The notes beneath the pieces were generated by a model, which was given only the letters and a program-made list of their open reading frames with translations, had not been told where the DNA came from and did no database searches. The position numbers were made by a program, and so were the translations under genes. Of a stretch of DNA of 64,000 bases, positions 35,453-47,745 are shown one piece after another. The stretch is from Neckera pumila (Eukaryota > Streptophyta > Bryopsida > Hypnales > Neckeraceae). Position 1 is the stretch's first letter. Each line of letters opens with the position of its first letter. The DNA lies in contig OZ018416.1 of the NCBI GenBank assembly GCA_963969595.1, positions 2,744,065 through 2,808,064 on the forward strand, read 5' to 3'.

Positions 35453-38440
35453 TTCACTTGTATGTCAAATTCTTCATATGGTCAAAACCTGGATGGCATT
35501 TGTTGGCTATGAATGGAAGGAGAGTCTGAGGTTTTTTTTACAACAATAGAAGATTTGCTAGAGTAGGTTGATGGAAAATGAACCAATTGAGACTCAATTC
35601 CGTCAAAAATTAGGAAAATGTCATTGTAAGGTATGCACACCTATAATCATCACTATCATTAATATAACATAATTACTATTAATTAATATAGAAGATTTCA
35701 TTAGGTTTGAGTGGGACCTAAAAAAAAGAGGATTTCAACATATTTCAAAATGCATTAATTATTTGAACATCATAGCCATAAATTATGTATTTTCAAAGTA
35801 ATGTTTCTAAGTGTACCAAAAACTAACTTACTAGGCTCTTATAAACTCTCATGTTTTGATTAATCTTGTGTAATCAATATATAGGGGAAAATGATGTTTT
35901 TTTGATGCGAATGGGAGTGTGACAATTTGGGCAATGTTGCTTATAGATTTACATACCTTAGAATGCCAATTGAAGACCGTTTAAAATTGCTTATTCTATA
36001 ATACCTGATCAATAAGAGCTTTGGGACAATCCTAAATTGGTATTTTTAACAAATACAATCAATATGTTTGGACAGAATTGGATCTACAATTATTTTCGGA
36101 GCAACTCATTGTCATGTGAGGAAGTTTAAGTGTAAAGTAGTAAGAAATTGAGTTTGAGATACAAGAACAAGGCTCTTGTACAACAATGCTAGCGCGGGAG
36201 CACAAAGACGTGAGCCTACAAGCCTTGAACCTTGTTGTAGGTACGTACCTACAACCATTTAAAGGTATTTATAACATATGTACCTATAACATAGACACCT
36301 ATAACCATAGATGGTGTCTATAATATAGCTCTTAGGCTCATGAGCTCATAGATTCTATATATTTATGCTAGTACTCCCCGTCTCTTATAGAAGAGTTGCT
36401 TATTAAAAAGGTGGAATACTTGGTTACCCACCTAGGCAATTTCCTAAAGTATAAACACCCACAATCAACAGTGCCCAAAGTACAACATCTATGTTTATAT
36501 CCAAAAGATTCATTTTTTCTTAGATATGGATTAAATAGAATGTACACAATTTGAAAATTAAAGTCTATGAGAATTTAGTGTTGGTTTTCGTACATTTGGA
36601 GACAATTTATTAAAAATTCATAATTTATTTATGTGGTGTTCAAATAATGCATGATAAAGTGCATTGGAACCCTCTTTCAAATGCCATTGAGGTCTAATAG
36701 CATTAATTTATGTTTGATAATAGTGAATATGCTCAATTTGTAATTAGGTGCGATTGTAGGTGTGCTTTATACCATACCCAACTATCAAGATTGGCACTTC
36801 AAACCAAATATTTAATTGAAGTTGGAAAATTCAATTTGACATATACTAAAATTAGGAACATTATCTCAGGTTACATTTTTACAATACAATTATTTTGAAA
36901 AAAATTAATTTTCTAACATTTTGTCAGCTATTTTTAGAATCATTTTTTGCCAAGTTGGATATGGTTCTAACCTCAAAAGAACCAAATGTCTATCAATTGA
37001 CAAAAATAGAATGTAGGTAGGTACGTGTAAAGGTCAATTTTGAATGGAACTCAATGAGAATTTGAAGCAAAGTGCAAAAATGTACTCAATTCTTGGCAAT
37101 GTTATTTTTCTCAATCAATTGCTTAAATAAAAGATTATGTTGCTTAAAAAACCCTAAGTATCATGAGTATTTTTCTACTTCTAAAATTTGGCAAATATAT
37201 ATCTAACACAATATAGCATGCGATAGTAGAGCATAGAAACAAACTATGTTTTGTGCTAGAATCTCACTTCAAGAGGAGTCAAAGGATGTTGATACTATCA
37301 GGCAAATTGAAAAAAAAAATTTGACACTAGCATACAATATTAATGTATCCTTGAAAGTTAACTTTCCAATTTCTTCTCTCTTTTGAATTATACATAATCC
37401 TTGAATTTTTAACATTTGATAATGAAAGAGTATTTTGCCTTTGGAATTATATTCAGGGTGGCATTGAAGACATTTTATTCAATTTCATTTGATCAAAATA
37501 GAGTGAAAAACAAAATCTTCAAATTGACAAAAAACAACAAATCTATTGAAAATGCAAAGAAGTTTGAGTAGGTTTTATTCAAATTGCAAGCAAGTGAGCT
37601 ATGATGTATTATAGTTAGATAGTATTTCAAGTGATATAAAAAGCAGGAAATTGGATACATAGAGCATACATTGACAACACCTATCTACTATAAATTCTAA
37701 CATGCATTTTAGTCTCTACAATATAATGAACAAATCTTATTTTCAATGTTGAATTACAAGAACAAAGTCACTCATAATGCTATTGCTTGTTAAAGTTGTT
37801 TGGTTGCATTGGGCTTTTCTTCCCCCTTGGTATGCAATTGTAGATAGTTGTTGCCTTTTTGTTTTGGGGTGCAAAAGGCAACTTTATAATCTTGAGTGCA
37901 TTTTAGGAAAAGGACAATGTTTTTCAAAAGACCACTTTTGAAAAGTTTGTTGCCTTTGTGGGTGCGCTAAGATCTATAGGAATTGTGATTGGCCATAAAA
38001 ATTGGCAAGCCTAGATAACTACAATGGAACAATAGTGTATGCTATCTTGCATCCATACATAGGGCAACCTCAAGTGTATCCCTTCAAGAATATTCTACTA
38101 GCTAATACAATTAGCTATCCCTACATTCTACAAAAATTATGCATTGATTAATTCCAAAGGAAATTTTTGTTAAACAAACAATCAAATAATAGGTAGGTTT
38201 CTACTAAGTCAATTTTGCATGGAGGTTTCTAAAATTTTATCACAAGATGCGTATACTAACCACCTCCACAAAAAAAAGAAAATCTTTTTTAATCACTAGG
38301 CAAATAGGTTTGTTGTTAGAAAAAATGGGCAATTTGAGCATCTTTTGAACATGTACATAACTAATATGAAATGATAAGGAATTTCAAATAAAAAAGGTTT
38401 AGCTCAAAATCCACACTCCTAGAGAAGTCTAACTTTCTTA
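35453..38440. other. AT-rich sequence, one 22-bp palindrome
   Basis: No gene is visible. A perfect palindrome, GTTGTAGGTACGTACC and its completion, occupies 36,234-36,255. Confidence 0.4.
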
Positions 38441-38449
38441 ACTACGTTG

Positions 38450-39005
38450 GGCCAATTTAAAAAAAGTTTATTTTCTGCTCATTTCAAATGCTATAATCTT
38501 GCAATCTGTGAAGTCAAAGATTTAAAAAAATTCCACATATTCTAAATGTTTGGCTCCATGTTTTCAACGTTTGGATAGTTTCACAAAATAAATTCCACAA
38601 TGCACAAGAAATCATCAAAAATGACTAACTAGTTTATAGATAAATTTCTTGACTGCTTTATACTGCAAGGTGATGTGCAATGAGGTACACCTTATTGACT
38701 TTTGAAATTTTATATAAGTGTACCTAATAAGATATACTATTGAATGCTGCAAATCTTCATTTTTGTATAAAGAAAACTTTAGTTTAAGAGGACTCAAAGT
38801 TTGTTGACCTTATCTAGAAGGGTCCAAAAAACATTTTGATCAAACTTCAAATGTTATAATCTTGCAAATGGCTTGAAACATTTTCACACATTGTCATAAT
38901 AGTCTTCTACACTTTTGTACAGTTGGAATCCAAAAAACGATTTTAATTTCTAAGTTTGTCCAATGCATCAAAAATTGGCCGTTTCTACCAATTTCTCTTG
39001 AAAAA
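38450..39005. repeat. Two diverged copies of the 30.3-kb repeat
   Basis: TCAAATGCTATAATCTTGCA near 38,485 and TCAAATGTTATAATCTTGCA near 38,845 start the two copies. The second continues to TTTCTCTTGAAAAACACC. Confidence 0.45.
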
Positions 39006-39150
39006 CACCCTCTATCATGTAGGGATTAACCTAGTCACAACTTGGTAGCCTAAAAGAATCTAATAGATGACAAAGAATCCTTACATATAAAATAGATGTG
39101 CAAACGTTAATCCTTGAAATTTTGTGTGAAAAAAGAGGTCTTGTAGAGTA

Positions 39151-39234
39151 CTCCCTCTCTTTCTAAATGATCCTAGTGTTTCTTTTGTAAAATAAAAAAG
39201 AAACACTAATATTATTCAGAAAGAATAATACTAG
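39151..39234. mobile_element. Stowaway-like MITE, 84 bp, TA-flanked
   Basis: CTCCCTCTCTTTCTAAATGA and AGTGTTTCTTTT pair with AAAGAAACACT and CAGAAAGAATAATACTAG. TA lies on both sides (39,149-39,150 and 39,235-39,236). The CTCCCTC start and TA target are typical of Stowaway (Tc1/mariner) elements. A single unpaired relative, TACTCCCTCCTTTCC, lies near 41,370. Confidence 0.7.
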
Positions 39235-39895
39235 TAGTTTGACCTCTTATGAATGTGCTCTTGTTTCATTTTAGCAAATGATTCACACGGTATCCAAAAA
39301 GATGATTTTCAGAGTGGATAATCAGCCCGGAGTTACAAGGTTAAGTTTTCTGCCAATCAGACAAAAAATCTCCATTTCACCTATGGAGTACTACATAGGA
39401 AGGCATGATCTGATAGAGAAATGTTGAAATAGAATTTTTATGTCAAATTTTGACAAGCCCATATTACCTTGCACTAGTCACTAGATTCCATGTGGCATTT
39501 AAAAATAAAATAAATAAAATTAAAATTAAAAAATCCACTTAATTTATGTTGAATTTGGGAATTACACATATCTGAATCGTAGGTCCATCATGAACTTCCT
39601 AAAGGTAAGTTCGCACTTGGTATTAAAGGGCGTTGTTATTGAGGGTCTTAGAAACCAATTCAGACCTACTTCTAGACTAGATTCACATTGCAAACATCAA
39701 GCTTAGCACCAAGTGCAAACATTCCTTAAAAACATTATATTTCAATTAGTTTGTTTTTCTTTGGGGGAATGGAAGCTCCAACTCCATTGTTTTGTTTTTT
39801 CTTCTAAGGTATTTCCTTTGCAAGTGATGCAGCTTCTTATCCCAATTAGCATAACTTATTAGTAACGACCCTAGCTTGATTCCAAAATTGGCCTA

Positions 39896-40698
39896 CACTA
39901 AAATTGGTAATTAGTGTTGGCAATACTAATTGTCCCACCTAACACTAATTGTGATTTGCAAGGTTAGTGTTAGATCATTATTTATGCATTCTAACACTAT
40001 TTTAGCTCTATAGTAAAAATGTAGTCGAGAGGTTCACTTGTCAACGTTGTCATTTAGATGCTCTGAGCAACTTACTGAAGTGAGCATGTTACACAACAAT
40101 AGCCAATTCTACTGCAGATCCATAAATATACATTGCTGTGCACTCAATTCTTCACCGTGGGAAGCCTTATTTTCTTATCTATATGTGCTGTTGTACAGGC
40201 CCTGGCAGAACTGGAGTTGCATGCATTCATCTTCGTATGGAACTCGAGGGGATCCTCCTCTAGGCGAGCTGTTGTATCCAGCAACAGGCTGTTGGGTCCA
40301 AGCGAAGGTGTGGGGTCACAGACAATGAGCTCTTCAAAGACTGGTTGGTGCTCAAAAAAGATTAAAAAAAATTCACTTCCGTTGCTACCGCTCTTCCCTC
40401 CCCCACACACATTGTGTCATGATGCTCAGCTGAGTGCCCCTCAAAGTTCAGAGTTTGTTCTGATCCAATCACGCATTCCCAAATCCTTTCTCATTGCTTC
40501 TAAATGTTCTCCATTCACAATGAATTCCAGTTTGTAGAGGATAGAGTCGAATTTGACGGCGGAAGGCGAAAATTTGAGAGTTTGACAATGGGAATTAAGT
40601 GCCCCAACACTATTTACACATAAGTTGGAAAATAGTATTGGGATAAAAAACAGGGAACAACACTAATTATCACCCAACACTATTTACCAATTTTAGTG
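39896..40698. mobile_element. CACTA-ended element, 0.8 kb
   Basis: CACTAAAATTGGTAATTAGT at the left is the inverse of the right end, ATTTACCAATTTTAGTG, with one mismatch over about 25 bases. AACACTA and TAGTGTT words repeat inside both ends. Open frames of 88-134 codons lie in the middle (40,133-40,537), but they overlap on both strands and show no domain. The flanks CTA and CAG do not form a clean duplication. Confidence 0.55.
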
Positions 40699-41060
40699 CA
40701 GTGAGTCCCGCGATGCCGGTTGAGGTGCAGGCCCCCTTGAAATACAGTATGAGAATGTTTTTCTCCTTCCTTGTTTTGAGGATGGAGCGGATGGGCTTTG
40801 GCGATCATGCCGTGGAACCTCAGGACTCTCATTTGCTGCTTCTCTTGGCCAGCCCCTAATTAATCTTAATCTTTGTTGCCTGCTCCGTAGTAGCCACGGT
40901 CCATTCTACGACAGCATTAATTGCTCCATGGACTGATGGAAAACCCATTTGGGCCCCCGAGTGGGGTGAAATGGCATGATGGGAAATTTTATTCCCTCGG
41001 ATTCTTTAGTGATGGGCACCCCAAATGTGCCACTGACCCCAAACCGCTGTCATGTCTATA

Positions 41061-41303
41061 GTAGTGCAATGAGCCTTACTCAGGGACCATTTTGCCCCAC
41101 GTTTTGTCCTTGGGAAAATGTAGGAATTTTTATTTGCAATGCATGATAAAATTTGCAACTTTTGAATTCACATTTGCAATCAAAGGTCCCAAATCAGCTA
41201 GGAGAAGTACATTGTAGAGAAAAAAATTAATCAAGCACAAAACATGGGGTCTTTTTTTACATTCACCCTTTACTGGGCCTCCGCATCAGGCTCGTTGCAC
41301 TAC
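41061..41303. mobile_element. TA-flanked MITE, 243 bp
   Basis: GTAGTGCAATGAGCC and GGCTCGTTGCACTAC are inverse ends with one mismatch. TA precedes and follows the element. It is noncoding. Confidence 0.65.
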
Positions 41304-41878
41304 TAAAGATGCAACCCAAAGTCACCATCATCACTTTGGGTACATTTCCAAAATCAATGTGTACTCCCTCCTTTCCAAAACGATCTTCCAGTTCTCCTTA
41401 ATTTTTTTTTTCCATAATGCTTTTCCGGTTGCACATTGTGATGTGAATTGGTCAGATTCAGCTTTCAGTTGTTATAAAGGGTTGGCAAAGTAGCTCTCCC
41501 TCAATTTGTGTAATCATCAATCGAAAGATAAATAAAATGAATGAAGAGGTCAACCAATATTGTTTGTTCTTGTTTTTTGCACCTCATTGGATGTTGCCTG
41601 ATTGAAGGAAAAGAAACTCTGGGCCATTCTAGGAGAGGTGGAAGAAAGGTCCACACATGGTCCTAGGCCCATACTAACTGCCCACAAAATGATGACTTCA
41701 CACTCAACAATTAAATGCCTCCACTACTCCTTAAAAATGTCTAGAAATTTTCACTTCTTAGTACTTGGAAACTACACTTTGAAAAGAGCTCCCGAACTCA
41801 AAGTTTCAAGACAATTGAGGAATACACCAAATGCTTCTTACAACTCAAAAAAGGATTGAAATATTGTTATTTTCAACC

Positions 41879-42843
41879 TTAACCCCTAAAAGCCCATTGT
41901 CCCTTCGGGGGACAAATGGGATTTTGGGCAGGTACCTACGGGCTAAATTTTTGTCCTGATTTTTTGAAACTTTTTTAGAAAATAGAAAACCCTGCTAAGC
42001 TTTGTGGGAATATAGTTTTTTTCCAATCGGTGCCCACAAAAGTTATGCCAAATAAGCTCAAAAAAACATTCGGGGGGCAACAAAAAAAAATGAAATGTTA
42101 TATATTTTTGTCTTATAGATTATATTTTTGTCTATTTGGAAAGCTATAATTCATTTCATTTGGATTTTTTTATGAGTTATAGACAATCTTGTTTTTTGGG
42201 CACTTAGTTTGAAAAAAATAACTTGTAAAATTCATTTCTAAATGCAATTTTTACAATTTTTCAAAAAAAGAAGTTCCACAAGGTTTAGTTTTTTACTAAA
42301 ACAATATTACCATTGGGATTAGTGTTTTTAAAAAAAAAAAAAGTTCCATAAGGTTTAGTTTTTTTACTAGAACAATATCACCATTGGTATTAGTGCTTTT
42401 TAATTCCATATAAAATCTATTAATATTTTTAGATTTTTTTTCTATCTTGTACCTACTTCTATTTAACAATTTTTGTAATAATGAAAATTAATTTTTTTTG
42501 GATTTTTTTCCCCCTAGACTCTCAATTTAGTTCTCCACTATAAAGATTTAAATCTCAAAACTCTGTAGTGCAAAAAATTTAAGTTAGAAATGTTCGAAGT
42601 CATAAAATCTTATCCCGCAATGTGTTGAAAATTTATTTTTTTCACTTTAAACGCAGATATCTTGCAATTTATGCAGTCAAAAATTCTGAAATTTTTTCTG
42701 CACATTCTCATACTAGTTAGGCGTAAGATCCTACAATTAGATGTGCAAAAAAAACATTTTTCACTTTTTTTTCCTTTTTGCTATAAAAATGGCAGTTTTG
42801 GGTGTTTTTTGGTAGAAAAAAGGCTTGGGCCTTTAGGATTTAA
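41879..42843 (+). mobile_element. TTAA-flanked element, copy 3
   Basis: It starts TTAACCCCTAAAAGCCCA and ends TTGGGCCTTTAGGATTTAA. The GTCCCTTCGGGGGAC hairpin lies next to the left end. Internally, a 60-base block (AGTTCCACAAGGTTTAG onward) is duplicated in tandem near 42,270-42,390. Noncoding, 965 bp. Confidence 0.7.
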
Positions 42844-43075
42844 TTTCAAACAATTTGTTTCAATTGGAAGGTGATTTTGGGATGGAAAGACTATAATAGA
42901 GTCTCCCTTCTAAAGAATGTATGGTGTCTTGGTGTCTTGCTATTCAAATTAATTTCAAGTCGTTACCAAGATGAACAAGAATCCTAATTCACACCAGCTT
43001 CAAATGTAGGTTGCAGTTTAGTTCTTCTTCTACTATAGTTGCAAGGGAGGGAATTTGGATTCTATGAGCATCTCC

Positions 43076-43411
43076 TGCAGCCCTCCAAATAGCCAAAGGC
43101 TCCTTCAATCCAGATCCATTTAATGTAGAGGGAATGGTCACTTGTATCTTAAATAGTGCAACTCCCTAAAATATACTTCCAACTAATCACAAGTCATAGA
43201 ACTTGCGAAAGCAACAAGTAAGCTATCATATATTATGACGACTTGTTAATCCCAAGAGAGTATATAGCGTATAGAGGGATTAATGACCCCTTCAAATATG
43301 GCCTTATTTGAAGGGGAAAGTGAAAATATATTGTGAATTACATTAGAATTGATTGCTTATCATCCAAAAATTAGAGGGGAAGGGTTCTTTGGAGGGGTGC
43401 AAGAGATGCTC
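43076..43411. mobile_element. GAGCATCTCC-type MITE, copy 2
   Basis: GAGCATCTCCTGCAGCCCTCC to GCAAGAGATGCTC. It is highly similar to 27,123-27,478 through its length (CCTTCAAATATGGCCTTATT, GCTTATCATCCAAAAATTAG). Confidence 0.65.
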
Positions 43412-43418
43412 TAAGTTC

Positions 43419-43863
43419 TAAAGTAGACCAACCCATTGTGGTCAGATGACCCATGGTGGACACCTAATGACCCCATGACAGTTTTTTTGGCCGCAATTAA
43501 TGTCTAACTTAACACCAATGGAGTGATTAGTAACCTCATTAGTAATATCTACTTTTTCAGTGAAAATCATAGTAGGAAGTGACTTTTTATGGCCTTCGAC
43601 ATTAGAAATTATTGTGACCACTTTAGGTGATTAAGAAGAGTATATTAGATACACTTTTTGTTGATTATGGGGTAGTCTACTGACTCTTTTGGACAAATCA
43701 CTTCAAAAATCCATAACAAATTCATACTTTGTTTAAAAAATACAATTTCAATTGCTCTCACTATTTCTCACACTTGTCTTCATGTGGGAAAAAATTTGAA
43801 AACTTTCAGCAATGGCATGAGGGTAGACTCCAAAGTTTGACCACAATGGGCTGGTTTACCTTA
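43419..43863 (-). mobile_element. Inverted-repeat element, copy 2
   Basis: The ends TAAAGTAGACCAACCCATTG and CAATGGGCTGGTTTACCTTA are inverse repeats with few mismatches. The body is the inverse of 32,730-33,236. It begins eight bases after the preceding MITE ends. Confidence 0.65.
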
Positions 43864-43884
43864 ACTGAACGTAGTAATACTAAT

Positions 43885-44430
43885 AAGTGCACACTCAACA
43901 GTCCAAGTAATTCGTAAAAATACTTATTGCACGCTTGATGATCAATGCGGATGCACTAGTTTCGAGAAATCCCCACACCGATATTATAATGGGATCAAGC
44001 TAGATACAGAGAATGCTACTCGCGTTCAGTCAAATAATTTGCTCCGTTACATGAACCTTGACACCATTCACTTGGTCCGATCTTACACTCAATTAATTAG
44101 TTGACTAGTTCAACAATCAGGAAAGAATAATTAAACACCTCTTGTAAGCTAGTTGCAGTTGTAAACCAACCAGTCTGACTAGGGATGAACTTATTCAAAC
44201 TTGACAAAAACTCATAACCACTCTCAGCAAACAACTCGAGCAAACTCGTCCAACCTTGGCAGAGTCACACATTTACAACAGGATCATTAATAAACGAGAG
44301 AGAGAGATAGAGATGCTGTTAACCTCACACTTAACTTACGATGCTTCAGCCAACATAATTAAGCTGGTCACTGATCAACTCTGCATCACACACACTTGAT
44401 CACGTTTCAAAAATATAAATAAAGCCCGAG
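43885..44430. repeat. Possible motif-iterated element, copy D
   Basis: CAACTCG, CAAACTTGAC, CAATTAATTAG and CAACCTTGG words recur, in the style of copies A-C. No clear ends are visible and the assignment is weak. Confidence 0.25.
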
Positions 44431-44938
44431 AGTGAGGGAGGATTCATGCCTTGATGGGTTCACCAACCAAATTAACACACTGCGGTGCAGACCCCAGGAT
44501 TAAAATTAAAATAGAATTAGAAATTTCAAGGATTCTATGCAGAATAATTGTCGGAGGTGACCACAGTCAGATGAGAACGGGTCTCACGAGTGTGGAACCC
44601 AACACCAAACAAAACTTTGAAGATCTATGTATCAAAATACTTAACCCTAATAAATCTTTCTTTGACAGTTAGACATTCTGGGATTTGAGTGAGGATTCTA
44701 AGATTTAGGAACCCCCTAAACCCTACAATCTCGTGGATTTCAAACGATTCGTCAGTAGCCAGCACTGTTGTTACGTTGTTTCTCCCTGACAATCAAAGCT
44801 TCTCATGGTGCGTGGGCAGCGTCGTGTGTGCAAAGCGTGGCTGGAGTTTGAGACGTTCACCTGCTTCAATTCGTGTCCATTGCAGAGTTGGAAGGGACGC
44901 TCGTTTCAACTTCGTGGAGAAACACTCCCTAACTTAGT

Positions 44939-45169
44939 CTACACTAAATAGTGGAATTAGGTTGCCTTACATGAGATCAATGATCTCATGACTCAATCCT
45001 TCTCCACATGGAGGGGCATGCAATTTTATGAACCAGACCTTGAACTAGTGCACCAATCTATGCCATACACATGGCTCTGGATTGAATGCATCATTGTACA
45101 GTAGTAATGAAAATTTATACAGTATCGAGAAATTAGTGTGGGGCAACCTAATTCCACTATTTTGTGTAG
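44939..45169. mobile_element. CTACACTA-ended MITE
   Basis: CTACACTAAATAGTGGAATT and its inverse AATTCCACTATTTTGTGTAG bound about 230 bp, with the inverted repeat continuing through AGGTTGCC/GGCAACCT. The ends resemble the CACTA MITEs at 39.9 and 47.5 kb. Confidence 0.6.
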
Positions 45170-45862
45170 GTTGAGCGCCGTTGGTCTTTACTCAGTCCGC
45201 GTCTGATACAGAAGAAAAGCAGCACAGAGTGCGGTAAAAGGAACTTTCTACGTACCATACAGCCGATTTCAAAATGAGATTTTGAACAAGTAAATATAGT
45301 GCAGGGCGCCATTGGGATAATTCAAATGGTTCAGATTGTGTGTGTTTACTGCAATTGAGAACCCTCGCCTGCTACAAAATTCCTTTGTCACCAAATTCAA
45401 ATTGCAAAAGAACACGAGTGTGTAAGTAATCAAGTACACAAAATCCTAGCTCCACATGCCGGGAAAGCCGAGCACTTTTTAAAATCTCGAGGCTGCAACG
45501 CCACCTCCATTCAGAATCAATCACTGCCGTTGTTTGGCTTCACGACCAACTTCACATGACGTCCAGTTCCGTTCGAAAAATCCCTCAAAACTCCTCATAA
45601 CTCTACATCACTTTCACCCCGCTCGATTGATTAATTGTCATTCAACATCTGCAGGGGAGTAGAATTAGAATTGATTCAAAATCAACCCAACTGAATTAAC
45701 CGAATTAATCGGTTTTCGGGGAGTTGCTTTGGCTTTCCATACTGTAAGACAAGTCAATTGTATCCGCTTATTAGATGTAAGCTTTCGGTTGATTCTCACG
45801 GTGTGATTTGAAAGCAAAGAAGAATATTCTGAGTGCAATCATCAGAAACTGTCCTGCTGTGT

Positions 45863-46168
45863 TCAACAAACACAATGCCATTCGAAGCGATGTTCACAAA
45901 AGATAAAGACGAGATAAGAATTCGTCACCAGACTGAGCAATGTCGGTGCAACCACAGGACTAACAATCAAAAGCAATATATATGAAGTGCGCTTAGCAAC
46001 ATTCTCATGCCAATCGTAGGTTTCAGAGTACAGGTAGTCATTTCCGTTGTTGGAGATTCTCGTCCCTTGGACAGAGCTTGCCCCTGTAACACAACTGCAT
46101 TCTTCAACAACCTTTCCAACATCAGATGGAAAATTTTGTAAGATGTCACCGAGCACCGGGGTGGACAC
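45863..46168 (-). CDS. Hypothetical frame with one hydrophobic segment
   Basis: A minus-strand frame of about 100 codons, with a hydrophilic first half (SSVQGTRISNNGNDYLYSET) and a hydrophobic stretch (SYILLLIVSPVVAPTLLSLV). No family is recognised and no splice context confirms it. It could be an exon of a gene in the 45.2-46.2 kb block, which is less AT-rich than its surroundings, or chance. Confidence 0.2.
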   Translation of the reverse strand: MSTPVLGDILQNFPSDVGKVVEECSCVTGASSVQGTRISNNGNDYLYSETYDWHENVAKRTSYILLLIVSPVVAPTLLSLVTNSYLVFIFCEHRFEWHCVC

Positions 46169-46980
46169 CAGTTTTCAAAGTTGAGAACTGATCATGATTG
46201 GACACTCATCATCGTGGGTTCATCTGGTTCTAATTTGACAAACTAAGCAATAATAGGGTTTCAAATTAAGTACTTGACCACATTTAACCAATTTAGCCCT
46301 GGAGCAATGATGGGGTTCCAAAAATTCACCACTTTTTATTCCGAATTATTGATCCCCCATTCCGGAGTTGGAGGCACAAAAAGTTGCATTTAATGTGCCT
46401 CATCAACTATTCGGAAACCTGCTAATAGGACAGTTAAAATACGACCACAATTTTGACATAACAAGAAATTCAAGATCACATTACAAAGGAAAGTTAACAA
46501 TATGCACACACTAAAAATCTAAACAGAGATCTTCTCGATACAAGAACGGGAAATGCCAGCACTATAGTACTTTCTACGCTTGGTCTCTCCCACTCCATTC
46601 ATGAGTCAAATGTAACAGCATGTTATGGGAGTCTTGATGGGCTTAAGCAGTTGAGAAGTTCATCACAAGCAGCCTCTTCTTCACAACTAATTAGAGGATA
46701 CCACTCCTACATCCAAGTGCAGTGGAACCAATCGAACTTTCACGTGTAATCTCAGTAAAGCCCCCGATAATTCATAAACGGGATCTGCAGGAAGAACAAA
46801 AACATCCACGAATTGGACGCGTGCAACTTAAAATCTGAACCCTAACCCTAATCCGGCAAAAAACAGTCGAGAGCTCTACTCGATTCTCGAATTCTCGGCG
46901 TGCAAATGGCTCCCGAACCTGCAGCGGTTCAAATTGTCCTGCGAGATGAGAAAGTTAACAAGAAAGTCCGCAAAGTGAAG

Positions 46981-47193
46981 CTAAGAAGCTGCGGAAGGGG
47001 CAGCGGAGGTCGCTTTTTTCTCCTGCTTCTCCTGGTTCAAGATTTCTACGGCCTCTTGAAGGTCGTCCCCGGAGCCCACGGCCTTCATGGTGTAGAAGTA
47101 GACGGCGCCCACAAAGGAGGTGAGGCCGCCCGCCACCAGGAGGTTTTGCGCCCGCAGCTTGTCCATTCCCAGGAGCTTGCCTGCACCCGCCAT
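46981..47193 (-). CDS. COA3: COA3-like cytochrome c oxidase assembly factor
   Basis: A 70-residue protein starting MAGAGKLLGMDKLRAQNLLV. One membrane segment (about residues 17-35, NLLVAGGLTSFVGAVYFYTM) is followed by an acidic, Lys/Glu-rich helix (DDLQEAVEILNQEKQEKK) and an Ala/Ser tail. The R-x-x-N-L/I-x2-G...Y-x-Y-T layout followed by a charged coiled coil is that of the COA3/CCDC56 family, small inner-mitochondrial-membrane proteins that help stabilise newly made COX1. The start at 47,193 is the ATG nearest the family core. The frame stays open upstream for 22 codons, but these look like leader. It appears to be a single exon. The assignment is from motif layout only. Confidence 0.6.
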   Translation of the reverse strand: MAGAGKLLGMDKLRAQNLLVAGGLTSFVGAVYFYTMKAVGSGDDLQEAVEILNQEKQEKKATSAAPSAAS

Positions 47194-47403
47194 CGCCACG
47201 AACCACGCAACAACTTCGGGACACAGGGTTCGGGAAAATGCGAAGAGTTTTTTGCACAATTACAACAAAACCCGAGATAGTGCCTACAGCTAACGCGCAA
47301 CTGGGAGTGGACTCAGAAGAACAAACAGATGAAGAGTAACCGTGAAACAAACAGCAGAAGGGAAGCAAAAATAAGAAGACCTCAAGAAGCCCTATACGAT
47401 GTT

Positions 47404-47416
47404 AAACCCTAAACCC
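47404..47416. promoter_or_regulatory. Telo-box motif upstream of COA3-like gene
   Basis: AAACCCTAAACCC lies about 210 bases upstream of the COA3-like start codon. AAACCCTAA boxes are common near starts of plant housekeeping genes. A related AACCCTAACCCTAA lies downstream of the gene at about 46,840-46,855. Confidence 0.4.
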
Positions 47417-47488
47417 TTGTCGACCCTGTTGCAGCTTTCTTTGCTCCCAGTTGGGACTTGGGAGCCCATATACGCACATACAATTGTC

Positions 47489-47745
47489 ACTACACTACTA
47501 ATGAAATCTAGTGTTTGCAACACTAACTACAAACTCTTAACACTAAATGGCAACATGAACATTAATTGTTAGCTAAATTTCCACCCAAAAAATTGAATTA
47601 GAACCAAGATAGTTTGCCCAACACTAAATTGAGTAGTATTCAACATGAACATTGATTATCAACTACATGAGAATTAGAGTGAATTATATTATAGGATAAA
47701 CAACACTATAAGTACCATAACAACAAAATTCATTATTAGTGTAGT
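47489..47745. mobile_element. CTACACTA-ended MITE 2
   Basis: CTACACTACTAATGAA at the left mirrors TTCATTATTAGTGTAG at the right. CAACACTA words repeat inside. It lies in the region between the divergent COA3-like gene and ALKBH6. Confidence 0.55.

Noticed and set aside
40133..40537. 134-codon and overlapping 96- and 88-codon frames
   Set aside because: They overlap on both strands inside a CACTA-ended element with no domain or codon pattern favouring one.
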